Shown: in pieces, positions 21,199 through 31,752 of the stretch
Position numbering within the stretch: position 1 is the stretch's first letter
How the letters are laid out: each line of letters opens with the position of its first letter
Source of the DNA: Clonostachys chloroleuca
Taxonomy: Eukaryota > Ascomycota > Sordariomycetes > Hypocreales > Bionectriaceae
Direction: 5' to 3'
NCBI GenBank assembly: GCA_037952775.1
Contig: JBANAY010000003.1
Location: 25,730,001 to 25,794,000 of the forward strand
DNA length: 64,000 bases
Made by a program: the position numbers and the translations under genes
The notes under the pieces: model-generated
What the model was told of the DNA's origin: nothing
What the model saw: only the letters and a program-made list of their open reading frames with translations
Database searches by the model: none

Positions 21199-23846
21199 TC
21201 AATATCGTTTTCGTTCCTTCCCCCGCAAATTCACCCTCCATAAACAGCAAATGCTCTTTGATTCGCACCACCTCTTTACTTCCCCAGGGCTCACTTCAGC
21301 ATCACGCCCAACCCGTGTTAGCTGTCCCAGGTTGAGCCATGCTGTGAGATCTTCGAGCACAATTGGATCGTAGAGCAGTATCTTTTCATGCCAACTCGGG
21401 TTTGCTGGGTCTGTTGATCTGGGCGCCGTGACCACCGCTTTAGAGATATGTTCAAAAAGAGATGCCTCGTCCTCAGTATTGGGTTTTGACAAGGAGAGCT
21501 CCGTATCCTCGGTGATAGAAGCAGATAGATCCATTGGCATGGGTGGTGGGGATGATGTTACTTCAGGTGAAGACCTTGAAGATATTGATGAGTTATCGTC
21601 ATTGTCCGATTCCGAGTCTGGAATCTCTATCACAGTTCTAGTTGTAGAACTATGTGGCTTCGGTGCACCGAACCCAGACTCTTGGCTAACTGGCGGCGAC
21701 TTTCTTGGCCGGCCGCGCCCTCTTTTCGGAGATTCCTGGGTGGGAATAGGATCAACCAACTGTTTCGAATTAAGCGATGGCGCGCTCGATTTCGGCTTCC
21801 TCGGTGCTCTTCGAGGTTTTGGTGGCGAGGACGGCGGTTGTCCCGATGGAGGTGGTACTTGCTCATGCTCCACCGTAGGAGTAGGAGTAGGACTTTTCCT
21901 TGGACGTCCTCGCGGCCGTTTAGGACTCGGTGGCTTTTCCGTCGTTTGGCCTGGATTGCCTCTGGGAAGATTTGCAGTTGCTGAGGTGGTCAGAGTCCTT
22001 GCACTATTCACAGCCCCACCAACTTTACTCCGCCAGCACTGCTCTAACAGTGATATCATAGCTGTTCTTTTCTTCACTGGTTTGAATCCATATGAAGCAA
22101 ATTCCTTTGCAAGTTGAGCATCGGTGAAAAGCTCATATGAAGGACATGGTGGTGTTGCTTCTGGGCGTTGTGGTGTATTGCTTTCGACCTCAGTGCTAGG
22201 CAGTTTGCTTGCGCTTGATGACGTATTGCCCAACTGGACCGCGGGCGCGTCTTTCAGTTTCTGGCTATCGGTGTCAATTACTTGACGGCTGGAAAAGGGG
22301 CTCGGTTCGTCTTCAGGTACGAATACTTTTGGGTTGGTGGGTGGTAGTATGTCTGAAAGAGTCTCAAAAGTCTCGTCGGCATGGTCCGTAGTTATACCTG
22401 ACAGTGGTGGTAGTGAGGGTTCATTCTCAGCTCCAATGTAGCCAAAGGGATCTTTGGGAACTTCACTTTGTGGGGGGCTTGACGGGTTTCCCACAAGATC
22501 TACAATTTCTACATCAAACAAGTCTCCGTCCAAATTCCTCGCGGCTGCTTCCCATAATTTGGGCTTTGGTCCCTGGGGTTCAACCAGGTCGCTATTCACG
22601 GGAATGTCCAAGATGTGTGAGTCATCAAATTGGACTGAACTCTTCATAGCCGCCTGAATATCACGCAAGAGCGTGGGGGATTGCTCTCTTGCAAGTTGAC
22701 TTGAAGTACCAAAAAGGAAATTTTGATTATCTGCCGCTTTCAAGGCGGTATTCGGTGAGAGAAGGACAGACTTTTTCGGCTCTTTCTTTTTGGTTGGCTT
22801 TGCTGGTTTCTTGCGAGGTTTCGATTTCGCCTTGCCGTTGGCTGTAGTGCCGGCACAATCAGTAGATTTGTTCTGAGTCTCTTCAGCGACTGTTGCAGAA
22901 GCTTCGTCAACTATGTCATTGGTCGGAGGTTTATACGCAGCAGTGGCCAATTCAGTAATAGTGCGGGGCTTTTTCTTGGGAGCCTTGGGCTTTGTTGGGG
23001 ACTCTTCTTGGGGCTCAGGAGTCGTGGAGTTCGCGCTGGTAGCAGGGACAAGCTCGATGAGCTTGCGCTTATTCAGAAATCCCGAATTCTCGCCATTTGG
23101 GATCGGCCTATAGTTTTCTTCTGGTGCTTCATATCCACACCCAGCCAAAATAGTCTGCAACCCTCTCACTTCCTCCTGACTCCTAAATGGAGATGTCCCG
23201 GTTGCAAATACTGACGCCAAATTATCACGAATAACTTTCTTTGTTTCTGGTGGCGTCCAATCCAGTCTTCGAACCACGGCCTGCTCCAGATTGAGTGGAA
23301 AAGATAGGTCCTCTTTTGCACCCTTTTTTTCAAGGTGCGACTTGGGCGTTTCAAGCGGTTGATCTTCCATGGTCGACTTCGTATTTTCATCCACCATCAC
23401 GACAGAATCTTCTGAATCCGGAATGTACGAGACAAATTTCGGAGGCTTTGACATTGTTCCTCCTTCCATTTCTACTCTAGGTGGTGATCTCTTGTAAGCC
23501 TTCCAAGGCTGGTCTGGTGACCGGTGACCTTGGCCCAAGACATCGGAAGGGCTAGGCTTTGATGATCCATTTGGAGATCGAACCAGAAAATTATGGTGTT
23601 TTTCGGTAGGAGGTGTGTCATCAATGACCACGGGCGTCTCAATAGACGATGTCAACTTCCAATATTTCGATGTCGAGGCATCCAGCCTTTTACGCTCTTT
23701 GGTAGTCGTCGGCTGCTTCGATGCATTGGATGTTTGGGATAAAAGGTCCTTGAGGGGGGTAGATCGGGCGAGGACGACTCGATAACGAAAGCATCACGAC
23801 TCCTTGTTTGCCGAGAAGGCGATGTGAAGGCATTATGCGAGGCCAT
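21199..23846 (-). CDS. SLX4: Structure-specific endonuclease subunit SLX4, frame broken near 23754-23759
   Basis: Scaffold of the SLX1-SLX4 structure-specific nuclease that cuts branched DNA in recombination and replication repair. Single exon of about 882 codons if one base is restored. The ATG at 23846 starts MASHNAFTSPSRQTRSRDAF, and VIESSSPDLPP follows. The frame then shifts at a C run (six G at 23754-23759, plus strand); one extra C continues LKDLLSQTSNASKQ into the main frame. The body is long, disordered and rich in Ser, Pro and Lys, with AT-hook-like RPRGRPRKSP and RGRGRPRKSP motifs at about two thirds of the length. Diagnostic blocks are YELFTDAQLAKEFASYGFKP with KKRTAMISLLEQCW, and the C-terminal SLX4 helical domain EKILLYDPIVLEDLTAWLN to RGKERKRY. 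Divergent to eS21. Confidence 0.9.
23754..23759 (-). other. Apparent 1-nt deletion in a homopolymer inside SLX4
   Basis: Six G on the plus strand (six C in the coding strand). The N-terminal 30 codons are in one frame and the rest of SLX4 in another. A seventh C joins them. Same signature as the break in MTC1. Confidence 0.7.
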
Positions 23847-24205
23847 AATGCCTCGCACGTAACTCCGAGTGCGCAAAGCGCATCTCAAAGACCCGGGGCA
23901 CAGCGTGTTGGCTAGTCGCGGTAGAGGCCTTCGGAGAAAAGGTATCAATCTCTGCTGCATGTCATCTTCAAGGTCTATCCTATCAAGGGATTGGAGCCCA
24001 CGCGGGCCGATAGAGTGGGGTTGGCGTTCGCGAGACTGGCACGTCATCAGCTGACTTTACACGTGACGCACAGAAAGCCCTCGAGCCCCACGAAAATGCG
24101 CAACACCACCAAAAAACTAGCGAACATTTTGGAACATCCCACTCCAGCGCTGCCAAACGACTTCACCCACGTCAATTAACAACTCAAAACCCCCATACCG
24201 TCAAA
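23847..24205. promoter_or_regulatory. Divergent promoter region SLX4 / eS21
   Basis: A 359-bp spacer that must hold both promoters and leaders. The eS21 side ends with an A/C-rich leader directly before the ATG. Confidence 0.6.
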
Positions 24206-24535
24206 ATGGAGAACGACCGTGGCGAGATCGTCGACCTGTAAGAATACAACATCCATTGGACTCAATTTGCAACGCAGACGGCTGACCTTTGGATATTTAG
24301 TTACGTCCCGCGCAAGTGCAGCGCCACCAACCGCATCATCAAGGCCAAGGATCACGGCTCCGTCCAGATCTCTATCGCCAAGGTTGACGAGAACGGCCGT
24401 GCCATCACCGGCGAGAACCACGTCTACGCCCTCTGCGGTTTCGTCCGTGCCATGGGCGAGAGCGACGACTCCGTGAACCGCCTCGCTCAGCGTGACGGTC
24501 TCCTCAAGAACGTCTGGAGCGGCCAGCGCGTGTAA
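24206..24535 (+). CDS. RPS21: 40S ribosomal protein eS21
   Basis: Small-subunit ribosomal protein. Two exons (24206-24237 and 24301-24535) with a 63-nt intron (GTAAGA...TTTAG) encode 88 residues, the usual size. The sequence begins [20 protein letters not shown], continues [20 protein letters not shown] and ends [11 protein letters not shown]. The start context is TCAAAATGG. A candidate polyadenylation signal lies about 100 nt after the stop. Identification is secure. Confidence 0.97.
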
Positions 24536-25037
24536 GGGAAAAAAAAATTGATGAGAGGTGGTTGGAGGAGGCATTAACGACACGTCGACGACGAAAGAAC
24601 ATTTTGGGCGTCAAGGAAGATTCTGGCTAAAATGAAATAAAGTCAGGATGGTCATAGCCTGGAGGCATGACCGGTTCTAGAGAGTTGGCTGCATCTAGCA
24701 ATTCCAATTCAGGGCGTTCGGCTCGATTCGAAATACTCCAATGTGTCTCCTTGTGTCCGTCTTACATCAGTAATTGCGATCGCTTCACCCCATCCCGGCT
24801 GGCAAAGTCTCCTCGGACTGGCTCGTGGCCACTTCTTGGCCGAGGATTCTGAGGCTACCTCGATAGTCTCCGTGCCGCAGATTAAGTGTTGGCCTTTAAA
24901 AAGCCGTGGCTGTTAAGTTCTTCGCCATGGTACAGATACGGGTCAAACATGCCTCAAAATACATATATTTTCAAAAAGTGGACCAATGAGTACTCGATAT
25001 GATACCTAACTTACAGAACACTCAACATTGCGAATTA
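24536..25037. other. Convergent 3' spacer eS21 / photolyase
   Basis: Apart from the AATAAA near 24636, only short frames are seen. No gene supported. Confidence 0.5.
24636..24641 (+). terminator. AATAAA polyadenylation signal after eS21
   Basis: Exact AATAAA 101 nt downstream of the eS21 stop codon, in the right orientation. Functional use is inferred. Confidence 0.5.
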
Positions 25038-26987
25038 TTACAAGCCGCTGCTAATCCCATCCTTGTATGCACTCAATGCCTTCTCTCTCACCTCCTTGTG
25101 AACCACTATAGGCCGAGGGTACCCATTCTTCTTAGCTGCAGCCTCTGCCCCACGTCCGTATGGCTCATGAATCGCCTTGCCCTGGACGGACGCAAGTTCT
25201 GGAACCCATTTCCGAATATACTCTCCATCCGGATCGAACTTCTCACTTTGCAGGAGAGGGTTGAATATGCGGAAGTAGGGTTGCGGATCCACGCCAACGC
25301 TGGCACTGAACCCCCAGCCCCCGTTGTTGCTTGCAAAATCACCATCAACTAGATGTTCCATGAAATATCTCTCGCCTTTGCGCCAGTCGATGAGCAAGTC
25401 CTTGGCCAAGAATGATGCAACAATCATTCGGCAGCGGTTATGCATATAACCTAAGTGATTAAGCTGGCGCATGGCAGCATCCACAATGGGAAACCCAGTC
25501 TTGCCTTCGCACCAAGCCTTGAAGTGATCTTCATCGTACGACCACGAGATGTTGGCATATTCGGGTTTGAATGGTTTGTTCATACTAACTCATGTCAGCA
25601 ACCTTGGCTTGGGGAGCCCATGGATTGGAACTTACCAGATGTACGGCCAGTGGACGAGAACATGCTTATAGAAATCACGCCAAGCAACTTCACTAATCCA
25701 CGTCTGGATTCCCTCATTACCTCCGTTCAGCTTTTTCGTCTTATTCCTATCTCTAGCCACTCGTACGCATGTTCTTGCGCTGATTGTGCCGCTTGCAAGA
25801 TGAACAGACAAGCTCGAGGTGCCATTGGCGGCCGGAAGGTTGCGCTGATTGTGATAATTGCCAACCAACTCCTCACAGAACTTATCAAGTCGCTTCATCG
25901 CCTCATGCTCTCCACATGGCCAAATAGAACGAAATCTTTTCTTCTCTTCGTCGCTCAACGATTTGTTTTCAGGAGCCTCAGGAATAGGACAGTCGAAAAG
26001 AGCCTTGTACTTGTTGCGAGCCGCACCTGCATTCTTGGATGGGGGATCATAAAGCTCAAGTAAGTCAAGATTTTCATGAACATGGGCAACCCACGTACGA
26101 TACCAGGGAGTGTAGACAGCGTATTGGTTCCCGGAGCCGCTGGCGAGGTTCCCAGGAGGAACAACACAGGAGTCATGCACAACCTCTAACGACTTGCCAT
26201 TCTCAGCCAAATCTCGCACCATGTGGGCTTCCCTTCGCAGCTCATCAACCTCATATTCCATATTTGCGTAAATGTGGTTCGCTCCCCACTCCTCCATTAG
26301 CTCCAGGACACGGTCGGGTATCTGTTTGCGCTTCTCGACAGTCTCGACATAGAGAGGAATGTCAAGTTTGGCCAGATCTTGCTTCAGCACCTCCAAAGTC
26401 CGTAACATGAAGTCCACCCGTACAGGTGCTCTCAGATGCGCCTCGAAGTCCTGTGGGCTGACCAGATATAGGCAGATTAGAGGAACTCCGGCTGCCTGAG
26501 CCTTGTCGCTGGCAAGTGCCAGGGCTCTGTTGTCGGATTGACGCAGATCCATCTTGAACCAATGAATGACTGAGTCCTTCACGTCTATCTTCTTTCTCGA
26601 GCTTCCGGTTTCCTCCATGGCCGAATAAAGCTCCTCAATTGGACGGGCAATCTTATTTGCATTGTAGGCGAGAGCACGGTCAGTGCTCATCTCTGGGGGG
26701 TAGTATTTTCGCAGCACGATGCCATTAGTTTCAGCTTCCTCGGCCAACGGGTGAGGATGACGGAGATTGGAAGCCCCATTGCTGCTCCCATTGCTGGTTT
26801 TGGACTTCTTTGGGGGAGTCCCATTCTGTGAGCTTGCTGGTTGGCGGCGCTTAGCCATCTTGGCAGTCGCGTTTGTGAAGCACCTAGAAGAAGAGATGTT
26901 CGGGCCAAAAGTTTGAATCGAATAGATACGATGTGCCCTATTCAAGTAAATTGGAAATGTTTTCGGAGCTGAAACGGCGGCAAGCAT
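25038..26987 (-). CDS. PHR1: CPD photolyase, class I, with possible dual start
   Basis: Light-driven repair of cyclobutane pyrimidine dimers using FAD. Two exons (26987-25636 and 25584-25038) encode 632 residues; the 51-nt intron joins HWPYIC to MNKPFKPEY. The N-terminal antenna domain has VIHWFKMDLRQSDNRAL. The FAD-binding domain shows YHNQRNLPAANGTSSLSVHL, TWISEVAWRDFYKHVL, MHNRCRMIVASFLAKDLLIDW, and GDFASNNGGWGFSASVG with PYFRIFNP. A second in-frame ATG at 26858 (MAKRRQPASS) gives a 589-residue form starting with a basic nuclear-type segment. The 43 residues before it are Arg/Ser-rich with almost no acids, as in mitochondrial presequences. Fungal photolyases commonly serve nucleus and mitochondria; dual targeting here is inference. 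Confidence 0.95.
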
Positions 26988-28033
26988 GGAATGGAAGAAT
27001 CATGGATTATTACGCAAGGGGCATCACGAACGGAAGCACACGAGAAACTAGACACGGGGGCATATTGTTCATTACTATGGCGACGCGTTGCTTTTTCTAA
27101 TACGCATACTTTCCTTCTCATCGAGCGGTACTTGAGATCAGGAGGGGATGTGGTGGTAGAGAATGTACAGCTGAACGATCTCCTCGATTGTTGCACTTGG
27201 TGAATTGCCTGTAGATCGATGACGCTAAGAGGCTCCTTAGTGCTCTACCTACCTACGGGAACGGCTTAGTAACCCCAACCCAGCCTGCACTTTGGGGTTT
27301 GCATGTGCTTGCACCGCCACAATGAGCTAAGACTGATGTGGCTGGTGTGTTCTAATTGAAAGGCGACGAACATGTGCCTGGAAATCCAATCACTCTGGTG
27401 ATAAATAGATAGGCAGTAGGGGCTAGCTATATATTATCAAATTAGAGACGGCTAGCAAGATTTTGATAGCTCAGTGAAATACGATATAAAAATGCTAGAT
27501 GAGTATACCTATGCTAGAATGGACAAGTATAAACGAGCTCACCTAGAAGCAAGGCAAGTCAAATCAAAACAATACAGTTGATCTGGTACTATGAAATAAC
27601 TAATACTCTTTTTCTTGAGAAATATACGTGAATGATCACGAACATCTAATTGCAACCGATATTCAAGGATGTTGATGTCAACAAACGGACGGATGTCATT
27701 GGTGATCTAGGGTAGGCCGATCTGGCGCAATGCCCTAGTAGGCAGACGCGCCTGTCAGATTCAGTTGCCTGCCCAATGACAACAACACTGGCAGCAACAG
27801 TTCATCAATAAAACCGACCTTTCATCTCTATCTTCTCGAAATATTCAATAAATTTCAGAAGCTCTCTAATTTCACTCACTGAGTAGCAGGACGGTCTTTA
27901 TCCGGCAGTTTTCCATTATTATCCAACGCCTGGAACTTCTGGTAGTGGATCGTCTCGGCGTGCCGTGTCTTGTTTTATTTATTTCTGGCTTTGGATCTAC
28001 CACTCTGTTTCAATCCCGTTGTCTGGGCTCAAA
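26988..28033. promoter_or_regulatory. Divergent promoter region photolyase / NEJ1
   Basis: About 1 kb without a gene. GATC-containing words that could serve blue-light regulators occur (GATCGAT at 27214-27220, two GATC words near 27703-27723), but they do not match a full light-response element. A CTACCTACCTAC word lies at 27244-27255. Confidence 0.4.
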
Positions 28034-29624
28034 ATGGGTTCAGATCCGGCATGGCGACCCCTGGCTCTGCCCTCAGAGGCAGAGCTGCCTGCGCTACTGG
28101 TTTCTTTTCAGGTAGAGGCAGCTTCGTACACTGTTCGTGTTACCGATATGGCGAACATGTGGATTGAGAGTCTGGATCGCAAAGCCATTTGTATGCGAGG
28201 ATGGGGAGAAAACACAAGTATTGACCCAAGCGACACTCCCGAGAACATGGCAAAGTTCTTGTCCAGCATTCATTCCGCTCTCGACCCGTCTCTTGCAGGC
28301 CATGATCAAACATCCATGACCCTCTCCCAAGGCTCCATGTCTGATACGGGGGAGGGAGGACTAACTCTGAGGATAACATGTGATTTGCCTGGACTCCCTG
28401 CCCTCAAGTGGCCTGTCCACCTAAAGAAGACACCATCTTCGTCCATTACCTCAAACCTGGTGCTCCCACTTATCCAGGCCCATTATCTGAGACAAAGGGA
28501 ATTGGACTCCTTGGCCAACCTGCTGCATCAGAAAGACCAGGTCATCACGAAATTGCTGGATAAACTAGAAGCCGTTGGCACGGGACTGGAGCATATATTC
28601 AACCCTCTTTCAGGAAAAAAGAAGGTCAGCAGGGCAGTCGCAGAGGATAAAGTGAAAGGTCTGGCTCCATTCAACAGGCCCCAATGGGGAAAGGAGCTAT
28701 GGGACTCAGAAGGTGCTCCAAGAGATATTTCTGAGATGACCTCTAAAGTTTTCGACAGAGATTCTATCAAAATTGACGCTGCATTAACTTTCGAGGATTC
28801 TCCGAAGCTCGACATGTGGTGGCGGGATTTCCAAGACACGGTAGCTGTCACAAGCCAAACAACTAAATCACAAGGCCGAGAAGAGCAAGAAGATACGCCG
28901 CAACCATCAAAGCAGGATGACGACGACGATGACTTCCAGGTTCAAGCCACCACCTCACCTTGTGTCAACAACGCCATCGAAGAGTAAGAAGAACCCCCAG
29001 CCTGCCGACGACGCTTCAACAGATAGTGCCGAGGACGGACCTGTCTCGAAACGGGATCAAAAGAGCACATCTATCCCTTCGAGTAAACCACAAGGGGCAA
29101 GCCGTCGTCTCGGAGCTATTGGGAGCAAGAAGCTTTCTCCACCAAAGGCGTCATCAAAGAAGCCCGCCCCTCCCCCGGCTGATGATGATGAGACTGCATC
29201 CGAGGATGGGGATGCTACAGCCTCGGAGGCTAGTGCCTCGCCACCACCACCATCGCCCACAAAGACGGCTCCCGTGAAGGGAAAGCTTGGTCGCATTGGA
29301 GCTGCGAAGGCAAACCCACCACCGCGGGCCACCACAAGCCGGGAGCAGTCCCCTGAGAAGAAAGAGCCTGCAGTGGCTTCGCGTTCGAGACCAAATAAGA
29401 TCGGTATGATAGGGAAGATCACGAAGTGCGAGAATCAGCCTGAAGCGGCCGCTGATGATACAGCTGCTCGAGGCAGGAAGTCTGTGAAAGCCGAACCCGC
29501 TGAAACAAAGCCACCCGTGCGAGAAACCTCAGCTGAACGTGCCGATAGACGGCGGGAAGAGCTCAAACGAGAACTTGAGAAAAAGGCTGCGGCTGGCCCT
29601 ACTAAGAAAAAGAGACGGTTTTAA
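28034..29624 (+). CDS. NEJ1: NEJ1/XLF-type end-joining factor, frame change near 28940-28985
   Basis: Partner of the DNA ligase IV complex in non-homologous end joining; nuclear. The ATG at 28034 starts MGSDPAWRPLALPS. The head domain resembles XLF (LLVSFQVEAASYTVRVTDMA; ESLDRKAICMRGWGENTSID), followed by a coiled-coil stalk (AHYLRQRELDSLANLLHQKD). An acidic DDDDDDFQ tract follows. The first frame stops at 28985-28987, while the second frame, overlapping from 28917, carries a Lys/Ala/Pro/Glu-rich tail to KKKRRF at 29624. The basic tail resembles Ku-binding ends of this family. The shift (one extra or two missing bases) best falls at about 28940-28955, joining FQVQAT to PHLVSTT; the whole would be about 530 residues. 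No credible intron explains it. Family call moderately strong. Confidence 0.8.
28940..28985 (+). other. Frame change inside NEJ1
   Basis: Two overlapping frames, both with coding character: the upstream one ends at a TAA at 28985-28987 and the downstream one is open from 28917. Unlike the MTC1 and SLX4 breaks there is no long homopolymer, only ACCACC-type sequence. Confidence 0.55.
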
Positions 29625-31752
29625 CGACATCTATGTCTAAGGTGAAACGTTCTTAGGCCCATATTCATGATTCAGAGCATTAGGATTCAAAGCATGCCAC
29701 ATCTTTCCATCTATGTTCGCGGCTATCCCCTATATTTAGGACGGCATCCCTGCTGAAATTTAGTTTCACGGAGATGATGTTTAGATAGCAATTTATTTTC
29801 TCCCCTAGGCTCTTACAAGGCCTTGAAGATCCACAAGTAGATGAGAGATGCTTCTCTGAATAAAACCACCTGTAGTGAAGATATGGTATGCTTTCCCTTG
29901 GTATCGATTCTTGCTCAAAGGATCTTGTGATCGCACGCTGGTTGCACTTAAACTTTGCAAGCATTGAGAAACGTGGTTATCCGGCACATTACCAAGTAAG
30001 CCCAGAAAGTTCACGCCTCTAATCTGCCCGCTAGAACACCAACATGGAACAGTCTGGCTCTTTATTTGCTCAACAAGCTCATGGAATGCAATTTGTCCAC
30101 TTGTGTGCACGTGTAGGGTGGCCATGCTAGATGATTTACCCCCTTTAACCTGAAAACATGCCGCAAACTCACGCTATGCGTTCTCCCATGATGGAGTGTT
30201 TGTAGAAACCGGGTACCTGAACTTACAGAATGTTGGAACTCTAGGCACCCTAGCAAAGGCACCGAGGGGAAACGATGACTCACATGAACCACGCAGGATC
30301 CTGGGAACTTGGCCGGGGAACAATGTAATAGCCACGCGTACTTGCCAAATCCCCCATTTGAAGTAATTGATCACTGATGCTCAAACTACTCCGACCTAAC
30401 CTGGATTGGACACAAAAAGACATTGCCAGCAGAGAAGACAGCCATGAATGATGCCGGGGAATATCTGGGTAATTCCTCCCCTCATAGAACGTTTCGTCCT
30501 GTCACTTTTCTGAAAGGAGATTTGTGCTACAAGATGGGTAGGGAAGACCAGACGTAGGGAATGCAACGACGCTATGGAAGGCATCAAACGTGACAGGAGC
30601 ATGTTACAGCACCGATCGCTTGTACTCCCAGCAGCAGAAGCCGTTGACAGGTAGATGCCGGTGGGCCAACAGCACCATTCGCTATCAAGTCACACGTTGC
30701 ATCATCACGGCAGGCAAAGTATAAGGCGCTTCGTGCTACAGGTACCACGCGGTGGATGCTCTGGTCGGATCATGGATTCCTCACATTTTCTCTGCCACTA
30801 GGTCTCTACGGCACACCTCTCTGCCCTCTGAACCCACCGGAAAGCCTGGGTCTTAGGGAATCTGAGGCTACTAGCAGTGTAATCTGACAGCATTTTAGTG
30901 CCACATAGCATTGCGGTAATCAGAAAGCAGGGTCTAAAGGTAGATTGGGCTTTGTATCCTGCAATGAATTGGAAATGCAAGACTTCTGGTTCAATTGATT
31001 AATGGCAACTACAAATACACGTAGATGTTCGTATGTATGTACAAGTCATACAGCTTGATTTGTGATCTCACAGAAGAGAGTAGAGTAAGCTTAAGATTTG
31101 AATAGTGTGTCTTCTTTTGCAAACGCTAAACCAATGACACATGAATCTCAAGTTCGTTGTGCAACTGGAAGGAAGACATCGCAGCCATCCTTTTCCCTTC
31201 CGTAATACGGCCAAATTCAACAAGTGTTGACCTGAAACTGGCTATTATGTTGCTTAATGCTGCATCAGGAACCAATGCCAAACCTCAAAATCCATGGCCG
31301 AGAGAGCAAGAAGCTCGCAATTGGCCTCACCCCCACTCCAGCAAAAAGGGACGCCCAGTGACTTGATATGATTGAATGATTAAAACCTATAAGATCCCTA
31401 AGTTCTGTAGTCCAATTTTGATAAGTTAGAGAGTAACAAGTGAAAATAAAAGGAGACCGCCGTTTGGTTTCATTGCTCGCCTTCCCTGTTTCCAACGCAT
31501 TGCCTTACTCCGGTTGCCCTTTGCTGAGCTATATATATACCAATGGTCCCAAACAACCCATAACCCAAAAGAAATAGATGATAAAAGGAAAACCTTGGAA
31601 CGATGAAACAGCTGATATGCCGTAGCTTGTGCTTGCCCCGATACCATACACGATCGCTCTATATGGCGAAGTGTTCCATTCCATCCTGTGGCTTGTTACA
31701 GCTCCCCAAGCCATGGTTAAGAGGCTTATAGCTGCACGAAATCAACACAAGT
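29625..31752. other. Convergent spacer NEJ1 / forkhead
   Basis: About 2.1 kb, AT-rich in the right part. Only short frames without family resemblance. No repeat or RNA gene recognised. Confidence 0.45.

Noticed and set aside
21428..22117. 229-codon frame antisense to SLX4
   Set aside because: Low-complexity mirror of the Ser/Pro/Lys-rich SLX4 sequence.
25455..26063. 202-codon frame antisense to photolyase
   Set aside because: Overlaps conserved photolyase motifs and has no motif of its own.
27700..27725. Light-response element for the photolyase gene
   Set aside because: GATC words are present but do not fit a complete GATNC...CGATN arrangement, so no regulatory call was made.
28840..28880. 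A 34-40 nt intron as explanation for the NEJ1 frame change
   Set aside because: Too short for a normal fungal intron, and it would replace the natural acidic DDDDDDFQ tract by an unlikely basic sequence.
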